Positions 6,571 through 13,289 of a DNA stretch of 16,791 nucleotides are shown piece by piece. The stretch is from Campylobacteraceae bacterium. GTDB lineage: Bacteria; Campylobacterota; Campylobacteria; Campylobacterales; Sulfurospirillaceae. The stretch spans positions 1 through 16,791 of the forward strand of contig JAFLKZ010000109.1 of assembly GCA_019162915.1 (NCBI GenBank), read 5' to 3'. Numbering within the stretch: position 1 is the stretch's first letter; each line of letters starts with the position of its first letter. The position numbers were made by a program, and so were the translations under genes. The notes beneath the pieces were generated by a model, which had not been told where the DNA came from, ran no database searches, and saw nothing but the letters and a program-made list of their open reading frames with translations.

Positions 6571-8004
6571 ATGCACTTAAAAATCAAAATAGTCGCTATC
6601 ATTTCAAGCTTACTTTTAGGAGTTTCTATCGCTGGTTCACTGTTTAACTATTTCACGGATCTCAAATCGGCACAAGACCAACTGCAAAATACTTCTTTAC
6701 CTTTATCGGTTGACAACATCTACACTGAAATCCAACAACGCATGATTGAGCCACTTTTAGTTTCTTCTTTGATGGCGCAAGATACCTTTATGAGAGACTG
6801 GTTACTCAGTGGAGAAAAAGATGCAACTCCTATTGTACGTTATCTTAATGAAATTCAAAAGAAATATGATGTTTTTACGACATTTTTAGTCTCAGATATT
6901 ACCAAAAACTACTACCAACCTAAAGGACTTGTCGACGTAGTGAATGTAAATAATGTTGCGGATAATTGGTACTTTAACTTTAAAAAACAAAGTGAAACTT
7001 ACGAAGTAAACTTAGACTATAACATCCATTTAGGTGATGCACTAGTGATGTTTATCAATTATAAAGTCATGGATTACAATCAAAAACTTATCGGCGCTAC
7101 GGGGGTTGGGGTACGGTTGTTAAATATCGAAGAGATGCTAAATTCCTTTAAAGAAAAATACAAATATGATGTTTATTTTGTGGATAATAAAGGAGAGATA
7201 ATGCTTTTCTCCAAAAAACTCAATAAAAGAGGAAATATCGCACATATCGAAGGTCTCAAAACACTTAAAGAAGATATCTTTGCCAATAAAACCAGTCAAT
7301 ACGAATATGAGAATAAAGATGGTGAATACTTTTTAAATACAAAATATATCGACAAACTCAAACTTCATCTTCTGGTAGAAATCAATAAAAAAGAATATAT
7401 AGATGATTTGAGAAAGACTTTTTATATCAACCTTATCGCTTCTTTAATCATTACGTTATTGGTCACAGCAATTATTATTTATACAATCAATATCTACCAA
7501 AAACAATTGGTACAACTTGCAAGTGAAGATGCACTAACCGGCCTTGCTAATCGCAGAAAGTTTAATGAATACTTTGAAAGAGTTTATAAGCTTTATCACA
7601 AAAGCATTAAAACTATTACCCTTATACTGATCGATATTGATGATTTTAAAAATGTCAACGACACACTTGGACATTTAACGGGAGACCAAGCCCTCACCAG
7701 AGTTGCTCAGATTTTAAAATCACATCTTCGTACTACTGATATGGTAGCAAGATGGGGAGGTGAAGAGTTTTCTATCCTGCTTCTTGATGTTTCCAAAGAA
7801 GATGCCATCAAAATAGCACATGCTATCAATAGCGCTATAAAGGAAGATCAAGAGCTTTTTGAGCTTATTAATAAACCTCTAACCATCAGCCTAGGTTTGG
7901 GAGAATTAACCCACGCAGAGAGCCAAGATGGATTAGTCTATAAAGTAGATAAAGCATTATACAAAGCAAAAAATGAAGGTAAAGACCAACTCGTTATCGT
8001 CTAA
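6571..8004 (+). CDS. membrane-bound diguanylate cyclase with periplasmic Cache-like sensor
   Basis: The protein makes the second messenger c-di-GMP from two GTP. The N-terminus has a membrane segment at about residues 7-27, then a ~260-residue periplasmic region with a Cache-like pattern (long helix, then a YFVDNKGEIMLF strand near 202-213), a second membrane segment at about 287-308, and a cytoplasmic GGDEF domain (about 315-477). The active-site loop is GGEEF (396-400) with metal-binding D355 in the IDIDDFK strand, so the enzyme should be active. An inhibitory I-site RTTD (387-390) stands exactly five residues before GGEEF, predicting product feedback inhibition. It is a single-gene unit with its own promoter and a terminator-like hairpin. 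The ligand cannot be told from the sequence. The flanking genes suggest no pathway. Confidence 0.93.
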   Translation: MHLKIKIVAIISSLLLGVSIAGSLFNYFTDLKSAQDQLQNTSLPLSVDNIYTEIQQRMIEPLLVSSLMAQDTFMRDWLLSGEKDATPIVRYLNEIQKKYDVFTTFLVSDITKNYYQPKGLVDVVNVNNVADNWYFNFKKQSETYEVNLDYNIHLGDALVMFINYKVMDYNQKLIGATGVGVRLLNIEEMLNSFKEKYKYDVYFVDNKGEIMLFSKKLNKRGNIAHIEGLKTLKEDIFANKTSQYEYENKDGEYFLNTKYIDKLKLHLLVEINKKEYIDDLRKTFYINLIASLIITLLVTAIIIYTINIYQKQLVQLASEDALTGLANRRKFNEYFERVYKLYHKSIKTITLILIDIDDFKNVNDTLGHLTGDQALTRVAQILKSHLRTTDMVARWGGEEFSILLLDVSKEDAIKIAHAINSAIKEDQELFELINKPLTISLGLGELTHAESQDGLVYKVDKALYKAKNEGKDQLVIV

Positions 8005-8026
8005 GATTGCTATTACTCGAAGCCTT

Positions 8027-8067
8027 GACTGAGAAAATAAACAATGCATTTCTCTATTTTCTTAGTC
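8027..8067. terminator. shared hairpin between converging genes
   Basis: GACTGAGAAAATA (8027-8039) pairs with TATTTTCTTAGTC (8055-8067), giving a 13-bp stem with one G-T wobble and a 15-base loop. The second arm overlaps the last codons and stop of the DUF2179 gene. The A/T-rich stem is placed to end transcription of the cyclase gene, and possibly of the converging gene. The large loop and weak U-tract make its efficiency uncertain. Confidence 0.55.
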
Positions 8068-8644
8068 CTCTAAAAAAATTACCAAATCCTCTTTGCATAC
8101 GTGGAGATTCAAAGGGAAACTCAGGGTCACTCGCATGTCTCACATCTTCAATGGAATAAACCGCTTGAGGGTTATGTTCCAAAATAAGTGACTGCACCAT
8201 TTTAATACCGGAGCGCTTAATGACCGTAAAGATAATTTTTACATCACCACTATTACCCTGCGCATCTGCCACGGTCACACTATAACGCATAGCGCGCAAC
8301 GCTCTAACTAAGTTACTCGAATCGCTTTTCGTAATAATACGAACCACCACCATCCCGATAGCCAAACGACTCTCGATATACATACCCAAATAATTACCCA
8401 ACGAAAATCCAATCGCATAGGCAAAAAAGTTGGTAAGATTGGTCATGTTTTCCATCACCTGAGAAATAGCCCCAAGCCAAATACTTACTTCAAAAAATCC
8501 TAAAATAGGAGCCAAGTAACGAAGCCCTTTAGCCACAAAAATGATACGAAGCGTACCAATACTCACATCGGTAATACGCGCTAAAGCAATAAGCAAAGGA
8601 ATGCCATAAAGGATAAATGCTTCACTTTTGAAAAATTCGCTCAT
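8054..8644 (-). CDS. DUF2179/UPF0316 family membrane protein
   Basis: A 196-residue protein of the UPF0316 (DUF2179) type. Three hydrophobic segments (about residues 10-26, 43-63 and 70-92) form the membrane part, with the conserved ARITDVSIGTLR stretch at 22-33. A soluble C-terminal DUF2179 domain (about 100-180) follows, with a beta-alpha-beta pattern and the NPQAVYSIEDVR strand near 158-169. In other proteins DUF2179 sits at the end of YitT-type membrane proteins; the function is unknown. The frame extends to 8761, but ATG at 8644 is supported by AAGG 7 bases ahead and a TATAAT promoter at 8670-8675, which overlaps the alternative start at 8671. It is a single-gene unit diverging from the DpnI relic. 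Confidence 0.85.
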   Translation of the reverse strand: MSEFFKSEAFILYGIPLLIALARITDVSIGTLRIIFVAKGLRYLAPILGFFEVSIWLGAISQVMENMTNLTNFFAYAIGFSLGNYLGMYIESRLAIGMVVVRIITKSDSSNLVRALRAMRYSVTVADAQGNSGDVKIIFTVIKRSGIKMVQSLILEHNPQAVYSIEDVRHASDPEFPFESPRMQRGFGNFFRGLRK

Positions 8645-8669
8645 ATTTTGCCTTTCTGATAATGTAGCC

Positions 8670-8675
8670 ATTATA
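8670..8675 (-). promoter_or_regulatory. -10 TATAAT of the DUF2179 gene
   Basis: The minus strand reads GGGTATAATGG with a perfect TATAAT at 8675-8670. It places the start of transcription about 19 bases before the ATG at 8644, with the AAGG ribosome-binding site in between. It fixes the choice of start codon for this gene. Confidence 0.7.
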
Positions 8676-8760
8676 CCCAAAAGACTTAGAAGCCTTTTAA
8701 GAAGAAAAATACTATTTGCTAAGATCTTCGCTCCAACAATACCAAGAGAATTATAAAACA

Positions 8761-9381
8761 ATGAATTTAGCGTTTAACCAAAATCTTACAATCAACTATT
8801 CTAGCAACTCGCAAATTGCAAGGATATTAACTGAAAATTGGGTGGAAGAAAATATTTTTTGTCCAAGTTGTGGAAGTATTTTGAGTAACTACGAAAACAA
8901 CAAACCTGTTGCTGATTTTTATTGTTTTACATGTAAAGAAGATTATGAACTCAAAAGTAAAAAGGATTCGATGGATAAAAAAATCGTTGATCGGGCTCAT
9001 TCTACGATAATTGAACGACTTCAAAGCCACCAAAACCCAAATTTTTTCTTTTTGAATTATGACCTTAAGTGGAAAGATATTTTATATCAAAAAATAAAAC
9101 TATTGAGAGTAAAGATAAAATCCTAGAAAATTGGGCTAAACGCTTTTTTTAAAGGAAGCTACAGGGAGCAAAAAGGTTGGATTATCGATATTATGGCATG
9201 TATTGAAAAACTTGATAAGAAAAATTTTACGAGACAAGAACTTTTAAGCTTTATCCCTTATCTTCAAATCAAATATCCCCATAATCACAATATCGAGTTT
9301 AAAATAAGTCAACAACTACAAGTTTTAAGAGATAAAGGCTTTTTAACTTTTACAGCTCGTGGCAATTATGAATTGAGGTAA
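8761..9381 (+). pseudogene. decayed DpnI-type restriction endonuclease
   Basis: DpnI cuts GATC only when the adenine is methylated. The first ~105 codons read like DpnI: SNSQIARILTENWV, a zinc knuckle CPSCG...YCFTC, and the PD-(D/E)XK nuclease core VADF...YELKSKK, then NPNFFFLNYD. The catalytic Asp, Glu and Lys and four zinc cysteines are present. After that the gene is broken. The middle third of the family is missing, the frame stops at TAG 9124-9126, and a stretch ESKDKILENWAKRF is legible in another frame before a run of seven T's (9143-9149) returns to the original frame. The C-terminal winged helix (QQLQVLRDKGFLTFTARGNYEL, read in two parts) is then intact to 9381. The true start is 8761, not the upstream ATG at 8716. 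No methyltransferase gene is adjacent. A minimal truncated nuclease is conceivable but the C-terminal reader domain is detached. Confidence 0.88.
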
Positions 9382-9383
9382 CT

Positions 9384-9737
9384 ATGACTATATCAAGAGA
9401 GTTAGCGCTTATCATTCTAAAGTATCTTTTAAACAATCAATCCTTTTATTTCCCATATCACATTATGTGTAAAGATACATCTTATGATAATTTTTAACTT
9501 TGAGAAAATTTACAAAATTTGCACCTTGAAACACTTCAACTTATGTCTAAAGGATTTATTGAAAAAATCATTGGCAATTCAATAGAAACAGAAATTTTAG
9601 AAAATGCAAAAAATTTTAGAAAACTTTGGGAATCAACAAATATTGAAGCATTTGGTCAAAATGAATTTTTTGGTGGCAAAGCTTAGGGTTTTGAAGAAGC
9701 CTTAGAAATCATACACAAAAAAATATCAACTACCTAA
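9384..9737 (+). pseudogene. remnant of a small unknown gene with three in-frame stops
   Basis: One reading frame of 117 codons starts at ATG 9384, three bases after the DpnI relic ends, and runs to TAA 9735-9737. It is interrupted by TAA (9495-9497), TGA (9501-9503) and TAG (9684-9686). The text on both sides of each stop stays protein-like: MTISRELALIILKYLLNN, then FYFPYHIMCKD, later LQLMSKGFIEKIIGNS, FRKLWES, GQNEFFGG and GFEEALEII. All three stop types occur, so recoding is unlikely and loss by point mutation is the simplest view. I do not recognise the family; it is hydrophilic with no membrane segment. The stretch is very A/T-rich (14 G/C in 60 at 9541-9600). It probably formed an operon with the DpnI gene. 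Confidence 0.75.
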
Positions 9738-9759
9738 CCAATTTTTTCATTCATCGTGG

Positions 9760-9809
9760 TTGAAAAAATAGTTATTATAGACTATAATATAGTTATTAAA
9801 AACTATAAA
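9760..9809 (+). promoter_or_regulatory. sigma70 promoter overlaid by two 21-bp tandem operator units
   Basis: TTGAAA (9760-9765) and TATAAT (9783-9788) are separated by exactly 17 bases, a near-consensus sigma70 promoter and the best in the window. Two imperfect palindromes of 21 bases lie in direct tandem at 9768-9788 and 9789-9809. Each begins ATAGTTATTA and has ACTATAA toward its end. The period of 21 places both units on the same face of the helix. The first covers the spacer and -10, the second the start site and the base of the RBS. This is the arrangement expected for self-repression by the winged-helix protein encoded just downstream. Confidence 0.8.
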
Positions 9810-9819
9810 GGAGTTTACA

Positions 9820-10194
9820 ATGCTATTGAAAGCACTTTTGGGGTCTGCCGATAAAGAAAATGTTTTGCAATACATTTTAGCAAGAAAAAAAGGTTATGCT
9901 TCAGAGATAGCTTCTTTTTTTGGGACAAAATCAAGTCAAATAACAAAGCAACTTGAAGCACTTGAAATTGGTGGGGTTTTAGTGGGTTTTCAAATTGGCA
10001 AGGTAAGATTATATGAGTTTAATCCAAGATACTTTTTTTTGAGTGAGCTTATAGCCTTGTTGTTAAAAGCGAGAGAGGCTTATGAGCCTGAACTAGCTGA
10101 GCGTTTAATGATAGCAAAAGTTGCCCCACGCAGAAAAAATAAACCTGATTTTTTAGAGCCTATCATAAAGGAGCAAACAAATGAAAACAGTTAA
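9820..10194 (+). CDS. winged helix-turn-helix regulator, likely antitoxin-type repressor
   Basis: A 124-residue DNA-binding protein. Residues 12-70 fit a winged helix of the ArsR type: helix NVLQYILARK, a turn, the recognition helix region KSSQITKQLEALEIGG, and a wing ending VRLYEFNPRYFFLSEL. This family (LYxFNPRYxFLxEL after the wing) is known next to or fused with nucleotidyltransferase domains. The C-terminal tail (about 85-124) is charged, with RRKNKP, and may bind the partner protein. AAAGGAG stands 7 bases before the ATG. Its end overlaps the nucleotidyltransferase gene by 14 bases, so both are made together. The two operator palindromes in its promoter suggest autorepression. The antitoxin role is inferred from pairing and layout only. 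Confidence 0.85.
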   Translation: MLLKALLGSADKENVLQYILARKKGYASEIASFFGTKSSQITKQLEALEIGGVLVGFQIGKVRLYEFNPRYFFLSELIALLLKAREAYEPELAERLMIAKVAPRRKNKPDFLEPIIKEQTNENS

Positions 10195-10726
10195 AGAGAT
10201 GACACCGATAGAATTAGCTTCTTTTGTATGTGAAACTCTTGAAGATAACGGGATAAAAACAACATTATCGGGTGGTTTTTGTACGCAAATTTATAGTCAT
10301 GGTCTGTATACATCTTATGATATAGACTTCATTAATCACTATAATGAAGACCATAAAACTATCACGAAAACAATGATAAATTTGGGGTTTAGTCACCACG
10401 ATAGATACTTTACTCATCCAGATGCAACTTATGCAATCGAATTTCCAACTGGTCCATTGGCGATAGGTGACGAACTAATTAGAGCGACAGCAACCATCGA
10501 AACTGATGTAGGGACGTTAAGGTTGCTTACCGTCACAGATGCGATTAAAGATAGATTGGCATCCTATTATCACTGGGATTCCGAGCAAACATTAAAACAA
10601 GCCCTCATGATAGCCAATCATAATGAATTTGATTTAGAAAATATTAGAGAATGGTCGGAGAAAGAGGGTTGTCTTCATAAATTCAATGTTTTTTTAACCT
10701 CTCTTGATAAAGTCTTAACAATCTAG
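10181..10726 (+). CDS. pol-beta-fold nucleotidyltransferase, putative toxin partner
   Basis: A 181-residue protein with a minimal nucleotidyltransferase core. TLSGGFCTQIY (28-38) supplies the glycine-rich signature, SYDIDF (45-50) the metal-binding pair D47/D49, and E87 in YAIEFPTGP a likely third carboxylate. A later helix, LTVTDAIKDRLASYYHW (116-132), resembles the C-terminal helix of AbiEii/MNT-like proteins that contacts nucleotide. These residues predict an active NMP-transferring enzyme. Such enzymes act as toxins in AbiE-type systems, by modifying tRNA, or as antitoxins in HEPN/MNT pairs. Here the partner is a winged-helix protein, as in AbiE, so the enzyme is the more likely toxin. 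AAGGAG lies 7 bases before the ATG. The gene is intact although its upstream neighbours in the island are decayed. A non-toxic housekeeping role cannot be excluded. Confidence 0.8.
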   Translation: MKTVKEMTPIELASFVCETLEDNGIKTTLSGGFCTQIYSHGLYTSYDIDFINHYNEDHKTITKTMINLGFSHHDRYFTHPDATYAIEFPTGPLAIGDELIRATATIETDVGTLRLLTVTDAIKDRLASYYHWDSEQTLKQALMIANHNEFDLENIREWSEKEGCLHKFNVFLTSLDKVLTI

Positions 10727-10743
10727 GAAATATTTTTATCCTA
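10724..10743. terminator. weak hairpin at the convergence of the nucleotidyltransferase gene and ywbE
   Basis: TAGGA (10724-10728) and TCCTA (10739-10743) form a 5-bp stem around an A/T-rich loop. The two genes end 9 bases apart on opposite strands, so the hairpin includes both stop codons. It is too weak to call with confidence. Confidence 0.3.
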
Positions 10744-10933
10744 AAATCTTTGCAACCCTTCCAACGTCACCACTTTGAAGCCTTACTTTGATGCCATGAG
10801 GATGGGTAGGAGAATTGGTAAGGATGTCTTTGACTATGCCCTCCGTTTGTTTGCCAGTACGTTGGTCTTGCTTTAAGACGATTGAAACTTTTTTGCCGAT
10901 TTGTACATTTACTCTTGATTGACCTTCGTTCAT
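10736..10933 (-). CDS. YwbE family protein (DUF2196)
   Basis: A 65-residue protein matching the YwbE/DUF2196 family over its whole length. It contains VSIVLKQDQRTGK, TEGIVKDILTNSP, HPHGIKVRL and a final GDVGRVAKIL, which are the family's invariant blocks. The fold is predicted as a small beta barrel (KOW/SH3-like), compatible with nucleic-acid or ribosome binding, but no function is established. It is the last gene of the helicase operon, 23 bases after the thioesterase gene. That gap contains a TTACATGTAA palindrome whose final bases supply part of the AAGGA ribosome-binding site before the ATG. The link with an RNA helicase upstream agrees with, but does not prove, an RNA-related role. Confidence 0.9.
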   Translation of the reverse strand: MNEGQSRVNVQIGKKVSIVLKQDQRTGKQTEGIVKDILTNSPTHPHGIKVRLQSGDVGRVAKILG

Positions 10934-10941
10934 TTATATCC

Positions 10942-10951
10942 TTACATGTAA
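10942..10951. repeat. intergenic copy of the TTACATGTAA palindrome at the ywbE RBS
   Basis: This is the only copy outside a coding sequence. It lies between the thioesterase stop and ywbE, and on the minus strand the motif runs directly into GGA, so its last TAA contributes to the AAGGA ribosome-binding site. Pairing of the palindrome in the mRNA could reduce access to that site. Confidence 0.85.
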
Positions 10952-10956
10952 AGCTT

Positions 10957-11460
10957 TTAAATTTCTATTTCATCCCTATCTATTCCATCAGAAGTAAACC
11001 ATTCTTCGCCCAAAAAGTCATTTTCAACAATTTGGCTCAAATCTCGTTTCATGTATTTTCCCTCTGCTATGACAGCAACTTCACCATTAGGAAGAAAAAG
11101 TTCCCCTGTGCCTTCGTAGATGCGCCCTTTATCACTTGTCATGCGACCTATGACTTTAAGTTCGCAACCCAGAGGAACTGGTTTTTTGTATTTGATTTTA
11201 AGCTCTACGGTTACGCCAAAGCTATTTTGTCCATAATGTGCCATGATGGCTCTGCCGATGGTTTCATCTAGGATAGTCGCGGAGATGCCACCGTGCAAAA
11301 CGTTAGGATAACTTTGGAGTTTATCGTGTGGGGTAAAGATAGCGATAACTTCTTTGGTTTGTGTTTCATAAAACTTTGTCTTCAATCCAAAGGGATTTTC
11401 GATGCCACAAACCAAGCAGTTTTTTGAGATATGCTGCTTACTCGCTATCTTAAATTTCAT
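10957..11460 (-). CDS. PaaI-type hotdog-fold thioesterase
   Basis: A 167-residue hotdog protein of the PaaI/YdiI thioesterase group, expected to hydrolyse acyl-CoA esters in the cytosol. The key block is VLHGGISATILDETIGRA (54-71), with the HGG oxyanion region at 56-58 and the acidic catalytic candidates D65/E66 on the following helix. The N-terminus carries CLVCGIENPFGL (15-26), a Cys-rich lead-in common to one subset of these proteins. The C-terminal ~27 residues are acidic and extend beyond the hotdog fold. The substrate is unknown. It is the third gene of the helicase operon, starting 2 bases after the previous stop. Confidence 0.85.
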   Translation of the reverse strand: MKFKIASKQHISKNCLVCGIENPFGLKTKFYETQTKEVIAIFTPHDKLQSYPNVLHGGISATILDETIGRAIMAHYGQNSFGVTVELKIKYKKPVPLGCELKVIGRMTSDKGRIYEGTGELFLPNGEVAVIAEGKYMKRDLSQIVENDFLGEEWFTSDGIDRDEIEI

Positions 11461-11462
11461 AA

Positions 11463-11921
11463 TTATACTTTTTCAAGTTCTTCGCAAACCTTTGGATATA
11501 AAAGATCATCAATCAGCGTGTAACTTTTAATAAGCGCGTCCCTTAGCGACTCATCAATGGCGCTCTGGTCATCTTTGTCTTCAGGAATACGTTTATTTGT
11601 CAGTTTACAGTTATTGTTAAAGTCATGTAAATATGAGATATTAACGATGTAATCAAGTCTATGGGTGAGTTCATTTTTAAGCTTTCTTGTCTCATTCATG
11701 ATGGTAAACTCTTGCTCATTAACTAGTTTTAACGCCTTTAATTCTTCTAAAAGTTTAAACTGTGTCATGCTTCTTGAAGAACTAGGAATGAGTACTTCAG
11801 AGATAAACTCATAATACGCCTCAATCACCAAAATCATTACATACAAATTACAACCCAATGCGCCTTTTTCTTTTTCTATAAAATTTTTAAAATATGCTAA
11901 TTTTTCAAGTTCGATTTTCAT
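11463..11921 (-). CDS. unknown 152-residue helical protein
   Basis: I do not recognise this protein. It is predicted to be almost entirely helical, with no signal peptide and no clear membrane span; the hydrophobic stretch near residues 24-46 is mixed with acidic residues. The segment RKLKNELTH (79-87) resembles the active-site helix of HEPN RNases, whose usual form is RNxxxH, but here lysine replaces the arginine before N83. The ATG overlaps the helicase TGA by 4 bases (ATGA), and the next gene starts 2 bases after its stop, so it is tightly coupled to an RNA helicase. A HEPN-like or adapter role in RNA metabolism is a guess from that motif and context. Confidence 0.8.
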   Translation of the reverse strand: MKIELEKLAYFKNFIEKEKGALGCNLYVMILVIEAYYEFISEVLIPSSSRSMTQFKLLEELKALKLVNEQEFTIMNETRKLKNELTHRLDYIVNISYLHDFNNNCKLTNKRIPEDKDDQSAIDESLRDALIKSYTLIDDLLYPKVCEELEKV

Positions 11922-13234
11922 TTTTTACCTTTTTTATCTTTTCTTTTTTTCTCTGTTGCTTTTCGCTCAGCATTTCTATCGTTTGCTTTTTTCTTTCTCA
12001 TGCCAAGGATGCTATTGGGACTTAAACTTTTTTTCTCTTTGCTTCGCTCTATTCTACCTTTGATAGTGTTTTTGCTAGCTTCTTTTTTAATCCATTCACT
12101 CGTCTCGTAACCTGGATAAAACTCTACTTTGAGTGTATATTTTAAGATTTTCTCGATGTCTTTTAAAACACTTTTTTCCTCTTTACACACCAATGAGATA
12201 GCCACGCCCTCTTTGCCCGCACGTCCTGTTCGCCCAATGCGGTGAACGTAGTCTTCGGCTTCTCCTGGGAGTTCATAGTTGATGACGTGAGGAAGATCTT
12301 CAATGTCAAGTCCACGAGAGGCGATGTCAGTTGCAACGAGTACACGAATGGAACCTGCTTTAAAATCTTTGAGTGCTTTAGTTCGTTGGCTATGTGTTTT
12401 ATCACCATGCAAGACCAGCGTTTGCAAGCCACTCGCTTCAAGATATTCCCCAACCTCATCAGCGCTTATTTTCGTTTTGGTGAAAACCAAGACTTGATGC
12501 CAGTTTTGTGAGCCTATCATAAAAGACAATAAGGCTGTTTTTTTCTCTTTGTCGCACACGTAAATGGTTTGTGTGACTTTTTTAGCTAAATCGCCGTTAT
12601 TGTTTATCTCTATTTTAAGTGGTTTTTTCATACTAATTTCGGAGAGGCGCTTGACTGATTTAGTGAGTCCTACGGAGAAAAGCATCGTTTGATGTTTTTT
12701 TGGAAGCAGTGCTAAAATACTTTCAACTTCAGCCCAAAATCCCATATCTAAGATTCTATCTGCCTCATCAAAAACCAGTATTTCTACTTTGGAAAGGTTA
12801 GCCGTTCCTGCGGTAATATGTTCTATCAGTCGGCCAGGCGTTGCGACCAAAATATCTAAACCTTTTTCAAGTTTCTTAACTTGTGGGGTAAGTTTAACAC
12901 CACCACAAATCATACCACTGGTCAAGTCCATATCTTTGCCATACGCTTCAACACTTTTGCCTACTTGCATCGCAAGTTCTCTCGTAGGAGCTAGGATAAG
13001 TGCGCGGATTGCTTTTTTAGTGGTTGATTTTTGCTCTTTTTTTCCTAACAGTTGCAAAATCGGTAATGCATAAGCAGCCGTTTTTCCTGTTCCAGTTTGT
13101 GCAGTTGCCATCACATCACGTCCCTCTAGGGCAACGGGGATAACTTTAGTCTGCACAGGGGTAGGTTTTTTATACCCTAATTCATCGATAGCGGTTAGTA
13201 TGCTAGATACCAAACCTAGTTTTTCAAAAGACAT
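11918..13234 (-). CDS. DEAD-box RNA helicase (RhlE-like) with atypical motif III
   Basis: An ATP-dependent RNA helicase acting on structured RNA. The Q motif (FEKLGL...PTPVQ, 3-28), Walker A AQTGTGKT (45-52), PTRELA (83-88), TPGR (132-135), DEAD (156-159), ATDIASRGLDIE (301-312) and HRIGRTGRAG (331-340) are all present. Motif III, normally SAT, reads SVG at 187-189, changing the two residues that couple ATP hydrolysis to strand separation. After the second RecA domain (about 215-370) comes a strongly basic tail (389-438), as in RhlE, suited to RNA or ribosome binding. It leads an operon with the unknown 152-residue gene, the thioesterase and ywbE. AAGGA stands 5 bases before the ATG. It has its own promoter. 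Confidence 0.94.
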   Translation of the reverse strand: MSFEKLGLVSSILTAIDELGYKKPTPVQTKVIPVALEGRDVMATAQTGTGKTAAYALPILQLLGKKEQKSTTKKAIRALILAPTRELAMQVGKSVEAYGKDMDLTSGMICGGVKLTPQVKKLEKGLDILVATPGRLIEHITAGTANLSKVEILVFDEADRILDMGFWAEVESILALLPKKHQTMLFSVGLTKSVKRLSEISMKKPLKIEINNNGDLAKKVTQTIYVCDKEKKTALLSFMIGSQNWHQVLVFTKTKISADEVGEYLEASGLQTLVLHGDKTHSQRTKALKDFKAGSIRVLVATDIASRGLDIEDLPHVINYELPGEAEDYVHRIGRTGRAGKEGVAISLVCKEEKSVLKDIEKILKYTLKVEFYPGYETSEWIKKEASKNTIKGRIERSKEKKSLSPNSILGMRKKKANDRNAERKATEKKRKDKKGKK

Positions 13235-13239
13235 TATTT

Positions 13240-13270
13240 TCCTTAAATATTCATTATTGTTTCTATTGTA
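13240..13270 (-). promoter_or_regulatory. promoter and RBS of the helicase operon
   Basis: On the minus strand TACAAT (13270-13265) is a good -10, preceded by GGG and an A/T-rich stretch. AAGGA (13244-13240) lies 5 bases before the ATG at 13234. The 55-base gap after the histidine kinase stop therefore separates two operons on the same strand. No clear terminator hairpin is visible in it. Confidence 0.6.
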
Positions 13271-13289
13271 CCCAAATTTTGTCCATTTT

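Noticed and set aside
8716..8760. Upstream ATG extension of the DpnI relic
   Set aside because: DpnI proteins begin at the residue encoded at 8761 and the extra 15 codons show no family similarity.
9384..9737. Stop-codon readthrough or recoding to give one 117-residue protein
   Set aside because: All three stop types occur within one short frame and the neighbour is also decayed; no selenocysteine-like or programmed readthrough signal is visible.
9768..9809. Replication iterons
   Set aside because: Only two units are present and they coincide exactly with a promoter; no replication initiator gene is nearby.
10882..11271. A 129-codon plus-strand frame opposite ywbE and the thioesterase
   Set aside because: It is antisense to two well-supported genes and reads like a shadow frame without conserved motifs.
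12163..12511. Several open frames in other frames of the helicase gene, on both strands
   Set aside because: They lie wholly inside a clearly coding gene, have no ribosome-binding sites and resemble no protein.
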